Assembly: GCA_964406155.1 (NCBI GenBank)
Contig: CAYOQR010000006.1
Location: forward strand, 1 to 64,000
DNA length: 64,000 bases
Origin: Dongia_B sp964406155
Lineage (GTDB): Bacteria > Pseudomonadota > Alphaproteobacteria > Dongiales > Dongiaceae
Direction of reading: 5' to 3'
Position 1 is the stretch's first letter, and the number at the start of each line of letters is the position of its first letter. The notes below the pieces were generated by a model that was not told the origin of the DNA, searched no databases, and was given only the letters and a program-made list of their open reading frames with translations. Below are positions 53,727 through 62,790 of the stretch, one piece after another. The translations under genes and the position numbers were made by a program.

Positions 53727-55211
53727 CTAAGCCTGCTCGACTTCATCCAGGATATGTTTGGCATTCAAGAGAAAGGCCAATACCTTGGATGGCACATCCA
53801 TGTGCAAGGGTGCCATGCTGATAAAGAGCGAGGCCTCATAGAGCCGGGTCAGGCGCGAGTCGAAGCCTGCTTCGCTGAGGCAATGATAGAAAGCTGCCTG
53901 TTGTTTGGCTAATGCCTCTACACCATTGAGGACCAGCCTCGGTTCGAGCGATTGACCAAGGGTCACATCATAGAGCCCGTTATTGATGAAATCGTAGCTG
54001 CCAAGGACGGAATGAGACAATTTCGCGATGTCGTAATACGGATCCGTCCAAAGCTCTGCCTCCGTGTCCGCGCCACGTGGATCGATCAATCGAGTCAATC
54101 CGGTTCCTTTTTCGTGCAGAATATTCGAGAAACAAAGATCGCCATGGCCGATGACCTGCCGGTTCTCCTTGTGACCACGATCCAGCCTGCTCAATAGCCA
54201 CATATAGCGGACCTCAAGCATCTCAAGCGCATCGTGTCCGCCCGCAATACCAGCACCACGCAGCAAGGCATTCAGTTGTCCGAAAGCCGGATGGGCACGC
54301 AAACGAGTCAACCGCTCCGTGACCTTGGTCCGATAGAGTTGATCCCGGATCGATCTCGCCACTTCCGGCGCAACCTTTCGTTCGGGGCGTTGTCCGATAA
54401 AATGAAAGATCCGCTCAAGGAAGCGCGTAAACTCACTTACCCCAAAGGCTCCATGTACCCATTGCAGCGCGACGTCGGGAACATGCAGCCGCTCCATGGC
54501 ATAGGATGCCTTGTCACCGTCATCACGCAGATCGAAGGGTTGAACCATCCAGAATTTCATGTTGTCAGGCAGAAGCCGCCAATAGGTATATTCGCGGCGT
54601 ATTTTGTCCTTATCAGCGGATTCCTTACGTACTGTGTAGGTATCGAACGAGATCGCATTGAAATGCCGGACATCGAAATGGCTGGTAAGAAATTCGAGCA
54701 ATGTGCCCTTATCAGCGAGATCGATCAGTGGCGCACCGTTGCCAATATCCTTGAAGTCGCCCTGGTTCTCTCCTACGAAGCGGTGCAATGTGCCGTTCGA
54801 CTTCTGCTCCAGCAGGCGGCGCAACATCTCCCTGTCCACGACCGCGACACCCGTCCAGCCCTCACCGTCGACCGCCACGGTAGAAACGACATTCTGTCGT
54901 AGCCACCGCAACTTACCGAGAAAATCTGCAAAGGCCTGGATACCACCGCGAGCGATCAGATTGGCGGGCAAGTATAGAAAACGGGTCGAAGCTGGTGCCG
55001 CCGCCAGATTGCTTTGCATGCGGCGAAGATCGCCGGCATTGCGAAGATGATCAATATCCTCGATGCCGGCGGCATTGGCGGCCGCACCCAGCGAGGCGGA
55101 CAAGGGTATTTTGCGATGAATGAGATCGCCGAAATGCCGGATGCCGACAATCGCCGCGACCTCCGGCGGCACCGGAATGCTGTCATCATAGACCAATTGA
55201 AAGGCCGTCAT
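53727..55211 (-). CDS. Nucleotidyltransferase-like/APH-kinase fusion
   Basis: A 494-residue two-domain protein. The first 200 residues have the GlmU-like strand-helix pattern (GIRHFGDLIHRKIPLSASLG near residue 24) but no GGxGTRL loop, so catalysis there is doubtful. The C-terminal part is an aminoglycoside/choline-kinase fold: IGHGDLCFSNIL near residue 384 gives the catalytic loop, and LIDPRGAD near 402 the metal Asp. Such fusions act in capsule and LPS phosphorylation. ATG 55211 overlaps the flippase-like stop by ATGA. Confidence 0.72.
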   Translation of the reverse strand: MTAFQLVYDDSIPVPPEVAAIVGIRHFGDLIHRKIPLSASLGAAANAAGIEDIDHLRNAGDLRRMQSNLAAAPASTRFLYLPANLIARGGIQAFADFLGKLRWLRQNVVSTVAVDGEGWTGVAVVDREMLRRLLEQKSNGTLHRFVGENQGDFKDIGNGAPLIDLADKGTLLEFLTSHFDVRHFNAISFDTYTVRKESADKDKIRREYTYWRLLPDNMKFWMVQPFDLRDDGDKASYAMERLHVPDVALQWVHGAFGVSEFTRFLERIFHFIGQRPERKVAPEVARSIRDQLYRTKVTERLTRLRAHPAFGQLNALLRGAGIAGGHDALEMLEVRYMWLLSRLDRGHKENRQVIGHGDLCFSNILHEKGTGLTRLIDPRGADTEAELWTDPYYDIAKLSHSVLGSYDFINNGLYDVTLGQSLEPRLVLNGVEALAKQQAAFYHCLSEAGFDSRLTRLYEASLFISMAPLHMDVPSKVLAFLLNAKHILDEVEQA

Positions 55212-56200
55212 GGATTTCTCCGTCGCAACGGCTGCTCTCGCAATCCGGCATCGGCGTTGCCGCTCTTCCATCGACCTGCCGCAATATGGGAATACCAACA
55301 GACGAGACCGAGGAATAGCAATGGCAGGCCGATGAGCAGCGAATAAGCCGTCGGACTGACCATGTGTCCGGCACCGCGCGCCGAGAGGGCTCCGGAGAGG
55401 AATTCCAGCAGTGCCTGGGCCAGCCCACCGAAACCGATACTACCGAGGACGAGGCGTGCGACTAAAGCTTCCAACCCCCATATTCCGGCCGAGAGTGCGA
55501 TCAATGTAATGTGCTTACGATGCAGCAGATGGCGAGCATCACCGATCAAGTGATGCAAACGATCGATCAGGTGCAAACACTTGACCGCTCGAGCGCCGTG
55601 ATATCGCCGTGCAATGAAGAGAGTGAGTCCGTCGAGATTCTCGGGCAGGACGAAGAATACTACTAGCGTCAAGGCAATGAACAAAACCAGCACTGACACG
55701 ATCGGCAAGATCGCCAGTATGGTTACTTGGTCATCGCCGACCGTGACATATAGCAGAAGGATGCAGACAGGTAAGGCGTCGTAGACACGCTCGATCCAGA
55801 TCACCAAAACAGATTTCCAGAAGCCCGACGTACCGGGGCCACGCAAGGCATAGGCGATTTCACTCAGGCGCAGGAGATCGCCAATCTTGAAAGGCAGAAT
55901 GAAGGAAGCCGCCACACCGATAAAATGGGCACGCGCCAGCCACTGAACGCTGCGCGTCGGGTCGCCAATAATGACGATCAATCGGAATGCACGACAAGCT
56001 TGGGAAATCAAATATAGGATGGCCGCACTGCCCATGGTCGGCCAGGCATCGAAGACAGTGCGACCGCGGATCATCCAAACGGTGATCAGGCTCATCAGCC
56101 CTACATGGATCGTCACTCCAGCGAGCAAGAATGTCAGACGCAGGATGGGCGAGGTCCAGCGACGTGATCGGCTCGGCAGGACAAGTGCGAGGGATGCCAC
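55208..56200 (-). CDS. Second YbhN/AglD-like flippase-family membrane protein
   Basis: A 330-residue polytopic membrane protein of the LPG_synthase_TM/UPF0104 type with about eight membrane segments. The cores FILPFKIGDLLRLSEIAYAL (near residue 105) and GLEALVARLVLGSIGFGG (near 252) are typical. It differs from the one at 50090. Translationally coupled to the kinase fusion downstream and 10 bases after the GT2 gene, it probably moves a lipid-linked product made by them. Confidence 0.8.
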   Translation of the reverse strand: MASLALVLPSRSRRWTSPILRLTFLLAGVTIHVGLMSLITVWMIRGRTVFDAWPTMGSAAILYLISQACRAFRLIVIIGDPTRSVQWLARAHFIGVAASFILPFKIGDLLRLSEIAYALRGPGTSGFWKSVLVIWIERVYDALPVCILLLYVTVGDDQVTILAILPIVSVLVLFIALTLVVFFVLPENLDGLTLFIARRYHGARAVKCLHLIDRLHHLIGDARHLLHRKHITLIALSAGIWGLEALVARLVLGSIGFGGLAQALLEFLSGALSARGAGHMVSPTAYSLLIGLPLLFLGLVCWYSHIAAGRWKSGNADAGLREQPLRRRNP

Positions 56201-56210
56201 GGTCCCCTCC

Positions 56211-57113
56211 TTAGATGGCCGCGGGCACAGCGTCCGCCATCAACTGGATGACGCTCGCTGTATAGGTACGCGTGGGGTAGCCGGTATAGTCTGCCGTGAG
56301 CAATTTGCGCCGGTTGACAACGTAAGTGCCAAGAATTCCTATCACGCGCCTGGCTTGGCGGAACAGCCGGACATTCGAGACCTGGTCATCCTCCCGCCAT
56401 ATCAGAGGAAAGAAGGTGATGCGCCATTCCCAAGCCACACTCGCGAGGATCATGTAGTAGTTGAACGTCAGATCATCGGCGAAGCCTAGCCATCTGCGCT
56501 GCCGCAAGGCGCGTGTCGCATACAGATTGAGCCCGGAGCCGAGATCATACAGGCGCTGCCTTGCCGCGATCGAGAACAGAACATTGAACAGGCGGTTACC
56601 CCAGGTACGGAAGGCGGAGTAGCCGACCAGCCGGCTCCCTGGCATGAAGCGAGCACCCAGCACACAATCGACCTCCCGGTGACGACCGGCATCGATCATC
56701 GGCAGAAGATCGGCGATCGCTCCCTGATCATCGCCATGCAGCACCACGACATGATCGAAGCCGTGCTCGAGCGCATGCAGGAAAGCGACCTTGTGTGACC
56801 CACCCAGGCCGTAATTTTCGTCATTGCGCAGCAGCAAAGTCTCGATGTGCTTCAGATTGCGCAAAGCCATCGCCGCACGCGCCAAACTGTCATCGGTCGA
56901 CCGATTGTCAATGACCACCAACCGAGCAAATCGCTTTTGCGTTTCTGGATCGAATTGCGCAATCACACGTTCAATTTGGTTCGCACAATTATACATCGGC
57001 ACGAAGACCATGATGCGTTCGTGCGAACGTCCACCGTCGTGCCTGCTATCCGAGCCACCCCACGTGACAGGTGCCTGGGGTACAAGGCACCCTTCTTCAC
57101 TGGCGTCAATCAT
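56211..57113 (-). CDS. Family 2 glycosyltransferase
   Basis: A 300-residue GT-A enzyme. The nucleotide-sugar site is seen in VFVPMYNCANQIERVI near residue 35 and VVLHGDDQGA near 122 (Asp-Asp variant of the DxD motif), with DLGSGLNLY near 190. It most resembles dolichol-phosphate mannose synthase-like enzymes that charge polyprenyl phosphates. ATG 57113 gives the family N-terminus, so the long frame to 57488 is not used. It is first in the minus-strand group with the flippase-like and kinase genes. Confidence 0.86.
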   Translation of the reverse strand: MIDASEEGCLVPQAPVTWGGSDSRHDGGRSHERIMVFVPMYNCANQIERVIAQFDPETQKRFARLVVIDNRSTDDSLARAAMALRNLKHIETLLLRNDENYGLGGSHKVAFLHALEHGFDHVVVLHGDDQGAIADLLPMIDAGRHREVDCVLGARFMPGSRLVGYSAFRTWGNRLFNVLFSIAARQRLYDLGSGLNLYATRALRQRRWLGFADDLTFNYYMILASVAWEWRITFFPLIWREDDQVSNVRLFRQARRVIGILGTYVVNRRKLLTADYTGYPTRTYTASVIQLMADAVPAAI

Positions 57114-57450
57114 ATTGCGGCTCCTAGCCAACCAGTGATTCCGTCGCAGTAAAGGAAGCGCCGGCCGGACGCTCCGTCTTCGGTCATGTCGAAGTCTTTC
57201 CGCCAAGCCTATTCCGTTAAAAATTAGCCGATTTCCCCTTAATTTTTCCTTGATACCAGGGGCTGGCAGCGTATCGGGGCCTGACGACAATTGAGAATAT
57301 ACTGCTAAAACACATAGAGAGAGTTCATTGGTTTGATGGTGGCCATGGCCACAGAAGCAGGTCGGCAGAAAAGATGTCGGCAGATGCCTTGCCAAACGAG
57401 ACACGGCCTGTAGTTGCGTCTGGCTACAACGGATCAGAAACAAGGCAAAT
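57114..57450. other. Intergenic region upstream of GT2 gene
   Basis: A 337-base stretch with an AT-rich segment around 57215-57250 that is a plausible promoter for the leftward GT2-flippase-kinase group. No gene, repeat or terminator is seen with confidence. Confidence 0.45.
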
Positions 57451-57765
57451 TTAATCGGCCGCCACCATGGCGTCGCAGCACCGATCATGCACCATCGCGT
57501 TGAAGATTACCGCTAGCACCACCGAGACAGCGATAATCGGCGCCGGTGTGACGAGCGCTATGTAACAAGGCACAATGTAGCCGAGGATACACGGCCCCCT
57601 TGAGGCCGCGGCGCCCCCCAGTTCAGGTGCCTGCGCCCAGACCGACCACCTGGCCGGCAGCAATTCGGCTTCGTGGACGCCAATTTCGTCAGTAGTGATA
57701 TCATCGTAGTGGTGCTGGCCGATGACGCGGCGGAGATCACGCTCTGGCAGAGGCCCGCAAAACAA
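57451..57765 (-). CDS. Doubtful small membrane protein
   Basis: A 104-codon frame beginning with TTG and lacking a ribosome-binding site. It is kept at low confidence because its C-terminal half is a long hydrophobic stretch (ILGYIVPCYIALV, then IIAVSVVLAVIFNAMV), unlike a random shadow, and it follows the methyltransferase gene on the same strand by 12 bases. It may be a remnant or not coding at all. Confidence 0.2.
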   Translation of the reverse strand: MFCGPLPERDLRRVIGQHHYDDITTDEIGVHEAELLPARWSVWAQAPELGGAAASRGPCILGYIVPCYIALVTPAPIIAVSVVLAVIFNAMVHDRCCDAMVAAD

Positions 57766-57777
57766 CGAAGGTCAATC

Positions 57778-58407
57778 TCAAAAAAGACCGTAGATGAAGC
57801 GGTATCTCGTCATCTGCCGATAGGCCCGATAGGCTTCATCCTTCGCGAGGATCTTCTCTTCGCGAAGGGCCCGCATGACCTGCATCGCATAGAAGGTGGC
57901 GATGATGACGATATTCAGCCAATTGCAGTTCGCCATCAGGTATCCGATATGCACCAGGAAATAGCCGGCATAGATGGGATGCCGCATGAATTTATAGGCT
58001 CCCCGAACCTTGATGACGCGTTGCGCTGCCAGCAAGCCGAAGGATCGCCCGAGGGATAACTTGGCATAGATCACCCAACTCAGCCCGACGATGATAATAC
58101 CCGCGCTGACAGCTTCTGGCAGCAGATGCGACGTGCCCTCGGTTTCGACGAAAAGCGGCACGATGAAGCTCGCTGTCACCGACAGCACCATATAGGCCGG
58201 ATTCAAATCGCGGTTTTTTGGCCGGCGCGCAAACAGCATCGTCAGCAGAGATGCCAGTTCTGAGAACAGCAGGAACAGCAGTGTGATGCGATACGGATTA
58301 TGCCAATAGCTGCTTCCGATACGATAGACGAAGAGCGCGGTAACCAGAACGGCGCCGAGGCGGAAAATCAGGTCGAGATAATCGAATTCGAAACGTCGAC
58401 GCGACAC
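57778..58407 (-). CDS. ICMT/PEMT-like membrane methyltransferase
   Basis: A 209-residue membrane protein of the isoprenylcysteine carboxyl methyltransferase/phospholipid methyltransferase family, with about five membrane segments. The SAM-binding signature is GAYKFMRHPIYAGYF (near residue 135) with the later Glu-Glu in ALREEKILAKDEAYRAY (near 180). GTG 58407 has GGGAG at proper spacing and is preferred to ATG 58437. Near envelope-polymer genes it may methylate a lipid or a polymer end group. Confidence 0.8.
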   Translation of the reverse strand: MSRRRFEFDYLDLIFRLGAVLVTALFVYRIGSSYWHNPYRITLLFLLFSELASLLTMLFARRPKNRDLNPAYMVLSVTASFIVPLFVETEGTSHLLPEAVSAGIIIVGLSWVIYAKLSLGRSFGLLAAQRVIKVRGAYKFMRHPIYAGYFLVHIGYLMANCNWLNIVIIATFYAMQVMRALREEKILAKDEAYRAYRQMTRYRFIYGLF

Positions 58408-58820
58408 GGCTGCTCCCTTGGTCGGATGAGACAGCATCGTTCGCAAAGGGAAAAATTTAGTAAATAACCGGTTCTTAAGTACAGCTAAATCGCGTCAAGC
58501 ATCCGCAAGCTTTCTCGCATTTTCTGTCATCCGCCGTTAAATAGACGCGACCATCAAGACCACGCCACACCATCGAGATGGTAAAACGGGAGGGGGCAGG
58601 CACCGTCTTCCTGGCCAAAACAAAGATGGAGAAGGCGACGGTACCGGCCTCATCTCGGAATCTGCGTGTGCGTGAAAACTAGGGCTCACTTACTCTTATA
58701 TCGGCGTTTATTAGGGCGCGGATTGGTGGTGAGATGTCCAGCAACTGGGGGCACTGGCGAAGCTGACGGAAGACACCAAAGGGAGAGTCCACGCCGAAGC
58801 CCTATGTCAATAGGAAAGTT
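58408..58820. other. Intergenic region between methyltransferase and PilZ gene
   Basis: About 400 bases containing no convincing gene. A 73-codon frame at 58666-58887 runs antisense to the PilZ remnant. The part directly upstream of the methyltransferase probably holds its promoter. No terminator or repeat was recognised. Confidence 0.4.
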
Positions 58821-59018
58821 TCACTTCTTCGGGACGATTGGCGCTCCATATTTCGTGTTCTGGATACGGACAATCTCGAAGTCATAAGTGCCCAGTTCCT
58901 TTACCACGAGCCGGAAGCTCTCGGGCAACGGCTGGAAATTCTGGAGAACCAGACAAGCGCCCGTGGCGGAAAGATCGCGGACCACGCAATTGAGCATACT
59001 GGCGCAATCATTGAGCAT
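58821..59018 (-). pseudogene. Truncated PilZ-domain protein
   Basis: A 65-residue fragment covering most of a PilZ c-di-GMP-binding domain: CVVRDLSATGACLVL (the DxSxxG motif near residue 14) and the final strand EIVRIQNTKYGAPIV. In-frame upstream codons read PAKV, again PilZ-like, but are cut off by a TAG at 59031-59033, and no RxxxR motif is visible beyond it. The gene is probably degraded, or a short form without the arginine loop is made. Beside a Tad locus it could once have linked c-di-GMP to pilus or polymer control. Confidence 0.6.
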
Positions 59019-59212
59019 AACCTTCGCAGGCTAAGCCTCCCCATCAAACAACAACTATCCATCGAGAAAATCGGCAGAATTTCAATAGTCGCCGAGTTCT
59101 CGCCGTCGACGATGCTGATGCCTCGGCATAAGTGAACTTAACTTAATATGAACTGCTTACCAGGTAAGCTCGTCCCAGCTCCATGCTGCGTTCCGACATA
59201 GCCTAGGACTAA

Positions 59213-59713
59213 ATGAATGACCGGCGCGATTTTGAAGCTCACATGGTGACGTCGCTCCCGCGGCTACGGCGATTCGCAATTGGCCTCGCGGGTTCGGTCG
59301 AAGAGGGTGAGGATCTGTTTCAAGGCGCCTGCCTGAAAGCCCTGGAGAAGTGGCAGCAGTGGCGCCCCGGCACACGCCTGGATAGCTGGGTTTTCAAGAT
59401 CATTCAGACCACCTGGCTCGATCGCAGAAAATCCGCGACACAGCGCCTGGTCGACTTCAATACGGATGCCGCGGTCAAAGCCGGTGACCAGCTCGCTACG
59501 GCGGAAATTGACGAAGAATTGGATTTGCGCCGGGACTTGAAGCAGGCCCGGTTCGCCATTGACAGGCTCTCGCACGATCAGCGTTCAGTCCTGGTCGTGG
59601 GGGAGGGCTTCACTTATCAGGAAGCAGCCGGAGCGCTACAGATTCCGGTGAGTACTGTCATGAGTCGTTTGGCACGTGCGCGTTCGGCCCTCGGCAGAAC
59701 GATGCAACGATGA
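59213..59713 (+). CDS. ECF RNA polymerase sigma factor
   Basis: A 166-residue sigma-70-family factor. Region 2 is GSVEEGEDLFQGACLKAL with KIIQTTWLDRRKS (residues about 28-80), and region 4 has LSHDQRSVLVVGEGFTYQEA and PVSTVMSRLARARSALGR (residues about 115-160). No anti-sigma gene is adjacent. Its 3' end overlaps the TadE-like gene on the other strand by 56 bases. It may control the neighbouring pseudopilin genes or a stress response; the sequence does not say which. Confidence 0.88.
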   Translation: MNDRRDFEAHMVTSLPRLRRFAIGLAGSVEEGEDLFQGACLKALEKWQQWRPGTRLDSWVFKIIQTTWLDRRKSATQRLVDFNTDAAVKAGDQLATAEIDEELDLRRDLKQARFAIDRLSHDQRSVLVVGEGFTYQEAAGALQIPVSTVMSRLARARSALGRTMQR

Positions 59714-60179
59714 ACTGGGCGCTCGTGAGCCTGCCGGCCGTCAGCTTCCGGGCCACGGCAGTGATCGTGCCAGCAATCGCCATGCTGAAAGCCGGAATGA
59801 TCGGTTGAAACGAATAACTGGCTGACACTTCGATGACACTGATGCCGTTCTTTACAAGAGCTGTCGGAGAGACGGTAATGGTGAGATTGGCAATCCCATA
59901 CATCTTGTTCTGCGCATAGGTCGGGGTCATCGACTGCCACTGGCTGTTGCCGAGGTTGAACTGGAAGACACCGTAGCGGGCGGCATCCTCGACCCCATGC
60001 TGCATCGTATCTTGAATCCAGATGTACCGGCCATATTCCACGACGCCGAACACGAGGGCGAGCAGGAAGGGGGCGATGAAGGTGAATTCGATCGCCGCGA
60101 CGCCGCGTCGGCAGGCGACCAGCCGCGCAATCAGGCCGCCCAGCCGCTTGTCATTTGGTTTGAATCGTCGCTGTTTCAT
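59658..60179 (-). CDS. TadE/TadG-like pseudopilin
   Basis: A 173-residue minor pseudopilin. A basic N-terminal segment is followed by GVAAIEFTFIAPFLLALVFG (residues about 26-45), the TadE-like membrane segment with the conserved Glu. The periplasmic part contains a Gln/Tyr-rich region and IANLTITVSP. It overlaps the second pseudopilin gene by 29 bases and the sigma-factor gene by 56 bases at its 3' end. It is the last of three such genes, about 10 kb from the main tad locus. Confidence 0.82.
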   Translation of the reverse strand: MKQRRFKPNDKRLGGLIARLVACRRGVAAIEFTFIAPFLLALVFGVVEYGRYIWIQDTMQHGVEDAARYGVFQFNLGNSQWQSMTPTYAQNKMYGIANLTITVSPTALVKNGISVIEVSASYSFQPIIPAFSMAIAGTITAVARKLTAGRLTSAQFIVASFCRGPNAHVPNDS

Positions 60180-60618
60180 GAAGGTTGAATGAGCTGGGAA
60201 AACCCGGAAAGACGAGGATGGCCTGATAGGTCCGGGACACGTCTATCAGCACCATTTGGCGGTTATTGGTGGAGCTGCAGAGCGCCGTAGAGCAACTGCC
60301 GGCAGTCGCCGTCGAGCTGCCATTGCAATAGCATTGGTTGGTCACCGTGACATTCAGCGCATTGGCGCCGGTTTGCGGTGCATTGGTCGACGTCAGGACA
60401 GCCGTCTTGATATTGGCGATATTGTCTGGCTGGTAGAGCGCGAATTGCAGGCCGGCCCGTGCCGCGCTGAAGAGCTGGGAGCGGATTGACATGACCGGCC
60501 CCAGATTGGCAATCCCCATGAAAACCAGGACCCCGACCGGCAGCAGCAGGGCGAATTCGACTGCAACGGCTCCGGAGTTGGACCGGATCAGGGAGAGAAA
60601 ACCGCGACGCCGTACCAT
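60151..60618 (-). CDS. TadE-like pseudopilin
   Basis: A 155-residue minor pseudopilin with the segment GAVAVEFALLLPVGVLVFMG near residue 15 including the conserved Glu. The periplasmic part carries a Cys-rich section (QCYCNGSS, GSCSTALCSS) that could form disulfides. ATG 60618 follows AGGGAG closely; a TTG at 60645 would add nine residues. It is coupled to the 59658 gene by overlap and follows the TadG-like gene by 31 bases. Confidence 0.8.
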   Translation of the reverse strand: MVRRRGFLSLIRSNSGAVAVEFALLLPVGVLVFMGIANLGPVMSIRSQLFSAARAGLQFALYQPDNIANIKTAVLTSTNAPQTGANALNVTVTNQCYCNGSSTATAGSCSTALCSSTNNRQMVLIDVSRTYQAILVFPGFPSSFNLHETATIQTK

Positions 60619-60649
60619 CTCCCTATTCCACCAGATAGGGACCAAAATA

Positions 60650-61924
60650 TTACGGCTGGCTCAACGATTGATAGCCCGTGCAATCGTTGCCGAAGCTGGC
60701 ACTGCCACTGATATCCACGACCCTGGCAACGATGCGCGTGCAGGCATTGGTCGCCCCGTTGTTGCCATTATACTTGACGGTCTGGTCAGGGAAATAGAAG
60801 GCTCCCTTGAGCTGTATGTTCGAGCCACCATTGACTGTTTGGACAACAGACGGATCCCCACCCGGCACCTGATAAAAGAGGACACCCGTATCGGCGGGTG
60901 CGCTGAGATTAACGGTCGCGCTGCCGTTGATCGATATCGAGGCATTGTTTTTCAGGACGAAGGTAACCCCGGTTCCCGTAACAGCAACACCGCTATTGAT
61001 CGACAGTGTCCCGCCATCGATGACATAGACTCCCGGATTCAGATTGACCGTCCCCTGACCTTGCAAACTGAGGCCGTTAGTATATGTACCGGGATTGAGC
61101 GTTACCGTTGTTCCCTTCGACACGGGCCCCGGTGGAGTCTGGGAGCTCCCGCTTGTCGTCGGCATCGTCAAGTATTGAAAGGGATCAACCGCAGGCGGGC
61201 CATTGCTGACGATGTTGGACGAGGCCACATTCTGCTGCTTGAGAATGCTTACATCGCCCACGGCGTTGATGTAGTCGGTCGTCACATGGGCATTGCCGCT
61301 GATCGCGACCGAGGAAGAATTGGAGGAATTGGAGACGATCCCGCATTTGGTCAGGGTGATATTGGCGTTGCCGGTAATGTCGACGCCGACGCTGAGCTGT
61401 TCCAGCGCCTCGATGCAAGCGGGGTCCATGCTGAAAATTCGTGCCACACTGCGGACCTGGACATTGACGAAGGATGCGTCCAGGAAGAGCTTGGAGATCA
61501 GCGTGTTTTGCGGCTGTGTCAGGACCGAGACAGTATCGCCAGCACTGTTCGCCGGCGGAGTGGGGGTGGTAATCACCAAGGTCGCCGGTTGCGAGATCGA
61601 TCCGGTAGCGGCCGCCCCTCCCGTCGCGCTGACCAGGGTGATGCCATTGCTGACGACATCGCGCTGCGCTGCGCCGGTCATGTCATAGCTGGCATTGCTA
61701 TTCAGCAGATACTTCAGAAGCTCGTGTCCAGCCGCCATCGCCGCAGCATCGCTGGCCGATTGGAGTAGCCGTTTCTGGCTGTACCAAAACCCGATTTCTA
61801 CGCCAAGCCCGGCAAAGCCGGCGATCACCGGCAGAGAGAGCGCAAAAAGAATGGCAGTGGCGCCGCTCGTCTCCCGGAGCAGGCGGCGGGGCGCGGAGAG
61901 CAGCGTGCTCAACCCGCGCACCAT
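60650..61924 (-). CDS. TadG-like pilus protein with Tad domain
   Basis: A 424-residue protein with an N-terminal Tad segment (GATAILFALSLPVIAGFAGL near residue 25 and DAAAMAAGHELL) that anchors it in the inner membrane. The large periplasmic part has Asn/Gly/Ser-rich beta repeats (GNANITLTKCG, GNAHVTTDYIN, NGSATVNLSAP) and conserved Cys pairs. A von Willebrand A fold is not evident. ATG 61924 is chosen; TTG 61966 with AAGGGG upstream is an alternative start. TadG-type proteins are minor pseudopilins or adhesive tips. Confidence 0.78.
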   Translation of the reverse strand: MVRGLSTLLSAPRRLLRETSGATAILFALSLPVIAGFAGLGVEIGFWYSQKRLLQSASDAAAMAAGHELLKYLLNSNASYDMTGAAQRDVVSNGITLVSATGGAAATGSISQPATLVITTPTPPANSAGDTVSVLTQPQNTLISKLFLDASFVNVQVRSVARIFSMDPACIEALEQLSVGVDITGNANITLTKCGIVSNSSNSSSVAISGNAHVTTDYINAVGDVSILKQQNVASSNIVSNGPPAVDPFQYLTMPTTSGSSQTPPGPVSKGTTVTLNPGTYTNGLSLQGQGTVNLNPGVYVIDGGTLSINSGVAVTGTGVTFVLKNNASISINGSATVNLSAPADTGVLFYQVPGGDPSVVQTVNGGSNIQLKGAFYFPDQTVKYNGNNGATNACTRIVARVVDISGSASFGNDCTGYQSLSQP

Positions 61925-62790
61925 ATTTTGATGTTTTCGCCACTGTCCATACACTATACGCACCAAGATAAGCCCCTTGTATCTTAGGTAGAAACCGACA
62001 AGGTGGGTTCTCCAGGCGCTTCCCGGAGGCTTGCACACCTTGGTCGTGACGGTTTTCTACAGACCGACAACGAGCGGGAAGCCAAGTTATTCCGCAGATA
62101 TTCGGCCACCGATATGGATCGAAAACACGCTTCGAGTTCCGAGGATATCGCCTCGTTCGATGGCCCAGTCGCGGAAGAAACAAGAACCGCAGGGAGCCGT
62201 CCGCGGAAGCCTGGAATTGGATCACAGGCAGAGACCAACTTCCTATCCACTCACACGCAGATCATGCGATCCAAAGCTATGGTTTTCGCTTTCACTGCCG
62301 ATAAGCAACGGCGTACCTGCGTTTCGTGCGCAACTGCCAAACACCAGGAACGCGCGCAGCCATCCTGAAAACTGCGAGGACAGCCGATGCCGCGCACGCT
62401 GAAAGCTCCCAACCAAAACCCTTGCCGGCACTGCGCTAGACGGCGCATTGAGCCACGAAGTTCTGTCACTACTGGGGAGAATACCGGAGGGATAGTTCAG
62501 CGGTATCTGAGCCAGAACATGTATTCTGTTCTTACAAAAAAATGCTCGAGCGAGGGGGCGCTCGAGCAAGTTACCGTCACCGCTTATAACGTTTGATCAG
62601 ACAAAGCCTGCGTGGCTTCTTTTGGAAGCGAATGTAGCTTTCGAATACTCCAGCTATCAGTCCACCGATCGGGCCAAATTCGCCCCCCATCTCTCCTTCT
62701 CGCGACGCCTCTCTTGCCGCTCTGGGCTACATGGCACCGGCATCTCGCAATTGGTCTTTGCGGCACCCATTCGCCGAGCGTAGATGTGGA
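61925..62790. other. Intergenic region between TadG-like gene and urtE-like gene
   Basis: About 870 bases without a convincing gene. The leftmost part holds the promoter of the pseudopilin operon. Frames such as 62003-62368 have no ribosome-binding site or family signal. The one clear element is the terminator at 62534-62568. Confidence 0.5.
62534..62568 (-). terminator. Rho-independent terminator of urtDE-like operon
   Basis: On the minus strand TGCTCGAGCG pairs with CGCTCGAGCA (62543-62568, loop CCCCCT) and is followed by seven T residues. It lies about 220 bases after the stop of the urtE-like gene, in the right orientation to end that transcript. Confidence 0.85.

Noticed and set aside
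60491..61768. 425-codon plus-strand frame opposite the TadG-like gene
   Set aside because: It is antisense to a gene with a clear Tad membrane segment and pseudopilin neighbours; its Asp/Arg/Ile-rich composition is typical of a shadow frame.
62485..62530. Sequence resembling a tRNA D-arm (GGATAGTTCAGCGGTA)
   Set aside because: No anticodon stem, T arm or acceptor pairing follows, so it is not a tRNA gene.
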